Shown here one piece after another: positions 4,525 through 6,789 of a stretch of 6,789 bases of DNA. Position 1 is the stretch's first letter, and each line of letters begins with the position of its first letter. The stretch comes from an uncultured bacterium (GTDB lineage: Bacteria > Actinomycetota > Coriobacteriia > Coriobacteriales > Coriobacteriaceae): positions 1 through 6,789 of the forward strand of contig CAJMRP010000107.1 of assembly GCA_905215765.1 (NCBI GenBank), read 5' to 3'. The notes beneath the pieces were generated by a model. That model was not told the DNA's origin. It saw only the letters and a list, made by a program, of their open reading frames with translations, and ran no database searches. The position numbers and the translations under genes are program-made.

Positions 4525-4779
4525 CTACCTCCATCCCAGCTCGCGCTTGAACTTCTTCGTCGGCGGCACCATCGCGTGGAACACGCACCAAACGCCGTCG
4601 ATATCCATAAACCCAATCAGCTCGGCGAACCTCCCGTCAGGAAGAGAACCGACCGAAATCCAGAGCGGCGGGTCATCCGTGCCGTTTCTCTGGCGGCACC
4701 GAATCGGGTTCTCCCACGCATACGCAACTTCCTCGCTGGTAAGCCCGTGCTTGAGGGCGTTCCCGTGTACTCTGACCAC
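4525..4779 (-). CDS. BrnT-like putative toxin, copy 2
   Basis: This 84-residue toxin is identical in protein to the one at 1161-1415, with only two silent base differences. GTG start at 4777-4779 with AAGGAG 7 bases upstream. It begins 49 bases after the mob2 stop codon, from its own promoter. The pair should act in plasmid maintenance by post-segregational killing, inferred from family. With identical toxins and near-identical antitoxins, either antitoxin should neutralise both toxins. Possible alternative: a non-BrnT small RelE-fold protein. Confidence 0.7.
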   Translation of the reverse strand: MVRVHGNALKHGLTSEEVAYAWENPIRCRQRNGTDDPPLWISVGSLPDGRFAELIGFMDIDGVWCVFHAMVPPTKKFKRELGWR

Positions 4780-4804
4780 TGCCGTTCTCCTTTCTTCCCT
4801 AGCA

Positions 4805-4833
4805 AGTATACCCGATTAGTATACTGAATCAAA
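4805..4833 (-). promoter_or_regulatory. Toxin-antitoxin promoter and operator, copy 2
   Basis: The minus-strand -10 is TATACT (4805-4810). The -35 is TTGATT at 16 bases (4827-4832) or TTTGAT at 17. Two GTATAC palindromes (4806-4811 and 4819-4824) are spaced exactly as in copy 1. The -35 box overlaps the stop codon of mob2, so the operon starts within the relaxase gene end. Confidence 0.7.
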
Positions 4834-5938
4834 GCGCCTGCCCATCATAGTTGCGGTCAGGCGCGAAACCCGACCGCTCAAGCTCAAGCCGTTTGCTAGC
4901 CGCACGACCTTCCTCAACGTCATCGAACGGAGACCACTCGTCCATCTCCTTTTCAAGCTGGTTCATTTCCTTGAGCTTTTCGCGAGCGCCCTTCTCAAGA
5001 ACGCGCTCGGCTCGCTTGCCGTCTTTTTCGCTCTCGAAATCTCGACCAGCTTTGAGCGCGTCCCAGCAAATCGGGTTTTCCGAGAACTCAATGAGCTTGT
5101 CCCTGAACCTCTTTAGCAACTTCCTCCACGACAGGGCTTCGGCAATCTGCGCCAGCTCGGTTTTTATCTTCTTGAATCGAGTTGCGTAACCATCCAGCTT
5201 GGTCTCGCACTCGGTAACTTGGTCTTTCGCTTTCTTTGCGGCATCCTGCGCAGTTTTGAGGACATCCTTCACAACGGCAAGTTCCGCCGTCACCGATTCC
5301 AGCTGTTTAGTCTTCTCGTCGAGCTCAGCCTGTATACGGAGGTTCTCGGCCTTGTATTCGGCCACGGACTTGTGCCGCTTCACTGGTTCCCCGTCCCCGC
5401 GTTTCTCGCCCCTAGAAAGGCCGTACAGCGCTCCTACGCGCCCATAGAACCTGTCCTGCATCTTCCCGAGCGCCATCTTGTTCGGGAAGAATTCCTTCCA
5501 CGAGAGCTTGCCGTCCCTCAACGGCACGAAACCGAAATGCGCGTGCGGGGTCTCCTCGTCCATGTGCACCGTGAAGTGAACCATGTTCGACTCACCGAAC
5601 TCATCGCAGCAGAACCGGTACGCGTCATCGAAGAACTCGCGCACCTTGTCATCGTCCGCCAGCTCGAAGAACTCGGGACTCGCCGTCACGATTCCCTCGA
5701 CGAGCTTCACCGCGTCCTTGCGCACCTTGCGCTCGCCCGAATACCCGTCGTCAATCCTCGCCTGCACCTCGCGCTCGTAATCGACGTGAGAACGCATCTC
5801 GCGGTTCAGCCGGGTTCGGGTTTGGTCTATGTCAGGGTTCGTGTGCTTTCCCGGCTCGCGGTCGTTGTGGTACTGCATGGCACCTATCGCGGCACCCTTG
5901 CACTTCTGGACTCGAAGGATTGCGTACTGCTTCCCCAT
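4829..5938 (-). CDS. mobV: MobV-family (Mob/Pre) relaxase, mob2
   Basis: This 369-residue relaxase is homologous to mob1 but clearly diverged, so it is not a recent duplicate. RVQKCKG occurs at 9-15, and HNDREPGKH at 24-32 with His24 as the expected nucleophile. RKDAV is at 73-77. HMDEETPHAH at 125-134 is the metal site (His125, His132, His134). From about residue 188 to 265 the sequence is a long charged heptad-like stretch (EYKAENL...TELAQIAEAL), a probable coiled coil as in MobM. A second charged region follows at 300-355. ATG at 5936-5938 has GGGAGG 11 bases upstream, a longer gap than usual. The open frame continues 109 codons upstream through oriT and hairpins and is not coding. Its oriT lies about 30-55 bases upstream, and its 3' end overlaps the toxin-antitoxin promoter. 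Confidence 0.93.
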   Translation of the reverse strand: MGKQYAILRVQKCKGAAIGAMQYHNDREPGKHTNPDIDQTRTRLNREMRSHVDYEREVQARIDDGYSGERKVRKDAVKLVEGIVTASPEFFELADDDKVREFFDDAYRFCCDEFGESNMVHFTVHMDEETPHAHFGFVPLRDGKLSWKEFFPNKMALGKMQDRFYGRVGALYGLSRGEKRGDGEPVKRHKSVAEYKAENLRIQAELDEKTKQLESVTAELAVVKDVLKTAQDAAKKAKDQVTECETKLDGYATRFKKIKTELAQIAEALSWRKLLKRFRDKLIEFSENPICWDALKAGRDFESEKDGKRAERVLEKGAREKLKEMNQLEKEMDEWSPFDDVEEGRAASKRLELERSGFAPDRNYDGQAL

Positions 5939-5968
5939 CGGCGGCGGCACCTCCCGGCTTTTTGGAAC

Positions 5969-5992
5969 AAAAGGGTAACGCACTCCCCTTTT
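5969..5992 (-). other. oriT: MobV-type origin of transfer for mob2
   Basis: The minus strand shows arms AAAGGGGA (5991-5984) and TACCCTTT (5977-5970) around GTGCGT, with one mismatch and an extra flanking A-T pair. The core GTGCGTTACCCTTT is identical to that upstream of mob1 and resembles pMV158 (GTGTG/TTA). The predicted nick lies between 5979 and 5978. The weaker left inverted repeat (CTTTT, AAAAG) also overlaps the left arm. Because the cores match, the two relaxases may act on each other's sites. Confidence 0.75.
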
Positions 5993-5999
5993 ACCTACG

Positions 6000-6200
6000 G
6001 AAAAGAGGGCGCGCCGACAGTGTACCACTGTCGGTTCTCCGCGACTTAGGGTCGCTCCGCGCCTGCGGCTTGGCGGCACGCGGCGGCGCGTGCATGAGGG
6101 GGCAGGCCCCCTCAAACTCCCCCAAGGGTTCGGGTTCGTGGTTCGGCACCCCCCTGCGCGGGGGTCGCAGAAAGCCCCGCGCAGCAGCATCCCCAAATCA
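6000..6200. other. Hairpin-rich G+C-rich spacer between oriT and element B
   Basis: This gene-free stretch of about 200 bases contains several perfect stems. They are CCGACAGTG (6014-6022) with CACTGTCGG (6026-6034) around TAC; GCGAC/GTCGC near 6041-6055; GAGGGGGC (6096-6103) with GCCCCCTC (6106-6113); and ACCCCC (6148-6153) with GGGGGT (6160-6165). None has a good T tract on either strand. Such regions in small rolling-circle plasmids are often single-strand origins, but no known conserved box was recognised. Confidence 0.5.
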
Positions 6201-6216
6201 ACCTTCGTCGAGACTT

Positions 6217-6388
6217 GGGCAAGGAAAGGGTCGATGGAGCAGAGCGTCCATCGACCCTTAATCAAGTCTGGTCTATTCGGTTGGCCGTCGCGTCAATTCC
6301 GCAATCCGTGAACGAGTCGGCTTAGATCTGCGCGAGCGCAGACCACGCCGCCCCGTAGTCACGCATTGCTGCATTGACCCGACTACTC
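6217..6388. repeat. Element B: full structured repeat at the 3' end of the right-hand rep gene
   Basis: This is a second full copy of the element at 1590-1757. The first 13-bp hairpin and its loop are identical (6226-6259). The cruciform arms are GTCAATTCCGCAATCCGTGA (6292-6311) and TCACGCATTGCTGCATTGAC (6359-6378), pairing at 17 of 20 positions. The inner hairpin is GATCTGCG/CGCAGACC (6325-6344), larger than in element A. The last bases, GACTACTC, encode Glu and the TAG stop of the rep gene that enters from the right. Confidence 0.75.
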
Positions 6389-6789
6389 TTTGGCACCTGA
6401 CTGTTCCACGCACTTGCGCTTACGTTCGGCGTTCAGATAGTTCCCGCGACAATAGCGCTCGAGAATCGAGTTGTACCCCACGATGATTTCGCGGTACTGC
6501 TCGGGAAACTCCCTCAGCGCCGCAGCCGTGAAATCGTTGATGGTCTCGAACCTCTCGCACATGATGAAGCCGACCAACTCGAAGAGCATGTCCTGCTTGT
6601 CCTTAGTCGAGAGCTGTTCGAGCTGACCAATGTCGAAGTTGTTTCCCTCGATGCGTGCTTCGACCGGATACAGCTCCTTGCCCTTCTTGCGACAGGAAGC
6701 CGTGTCGTGAATCAGATAGTCATACGCATGCCTGATGTTGTTGATTGGCTCGGCTGACGAACAGCACTTCTTGCCGTCCGCGCTCAATC
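6383..6789 (-). CDS. RepB-like (Rep_2 family) initiator, C-terminal part, cut by window end
   Basis: About 134 codons of the C-terminal part of a Rep_2 family rolling-circle initiator are present; the N-terminal HUH part lies beyond base 6789. PINNIRHAYDYLIHD near the cut aligns with the RepB segment ENMYLYLTH, placing the catalytic tyrosine in DYLIH. NNFDIGQLEQL matches the RepB NNFDIDRYVTL stretch. YNSILERYCRGNY is also typical of the family C-terminus. TTG at 6785-6787 is a possible start but has no ribosome site, and the catalytic domain would be missing, so truncation by the window is far likelier. It is a different branch from the gene at 74-784. It ends GAG-TAG within element B. Confidence 0.85.
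   Translation of the reverse strand, partial: LSADGKKCCSSAEPINNIRHAYDYLIHDTASCRKKGKELYPVEARIEGNNFDIGQLEQLSTKDKQDMLFELVGFIMCERFETINDFTAAALREFPEQYREIIVGYNSILERYCRGNYLNAERKRKCVEQSGAKE

Noticed and set aside
5219..6049. Long plus-strand open frame (276 codons) opposite mob2
   Set aside because: It lies antisense to a well-supported MobV gene, has no ribosome site, and its translation is the leucine- and valine-rich mirror typical of a high-G+C shadow frame.
5939..6265. N-terminal extension of mob2 (and of mob1 at 2853-2963)
   Set aside because: The frames stay open upstream, but the extensions translate oriT and hairpins. The catalytic histidine falls at the MobM position only with the internal ATG, which also has a ribosome site.
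1..6789. The window as a complete circular plasmid
   Set aside because: Joining the ends puts an in-frame TGA directly before the first codon of the truncated rep gene and does not restore its missing N-terminal domain.
1..6789. CRISPR arrays, tRNA or rRNA genes, insertion-sequence transposases
   Set aside because: No regularly spaced short repeats, no tRNA-like cloverleaf and no transposase motif was seen on either strand.

Overview
The window looks like part of a mosaic, mobilizable, rolling-circle plasmid (or a cointegrate of several small cryptic plasmids) from a G+C-rich Gram-positive bacterium. AGGAGG-type ribosome sites, RepB-like and MobV proteins, and codon use fit Coriobacteriia-like or related gut bacteria, but the host call is a low-confidence inference. 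All nine recognisable genes lie on the minus strand. They comprise three replication initiators from at least two families, two MobV relaxases and two copies of one toxin-antitoxin pair.

Reading in the direction of transcription (right to left): a RepB-like initiator, cut by the window edge (6383-6789); structured repeat element B (6217-6388); a hairpin-rich spacer with a MobV-type oriT (5969-5992); relaxase mob2 (4829-5938); toxin-antitoxin copy 2 (4241-4779); a control region with convergent promoters, an antisense RNA and an attenuator (4037-4225); a Rep_trans-like initiator (3088-4035); half-element C (about 2985-3093); a second oriT (2876-2920); relaxase mob1 (1773-2852); element A (1590-1757); a possible remnant of a third mob gene (1465-1527); toxin-antitoxin copy 1 (877-1415); an antisense RNA and terminator (768-869); a second RepB-like initiator (74-784); and half-element D (1-73).

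The initiators would nick and restart leading-strand replication. The relaxases would nick at their own adjacent oriT for conjugative mobilization by a helper. The toxin-antitoxin pairs would stabilise the plasmid. Two initiator genes appear to be held in check by antisense RNAs. For the Rep_trans-like gene, all parts of a pT181/pIP501-style attenuator can be read from the sequence: an antisense promoter, a pre-emptor segment, and a terminator whose arm contains the ribosome site.

The most unusual signal is a structured element at the 3' end of four genes that are otherwise not all related. Its right end is shared by all four copies and supplies the GAG-TAG ending of two initiators. The two full copies keep a long imperfect cruciform with compensatory base changes. 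It may be a replication origin or a recombination junction through which single-gene modules have been shuffled.
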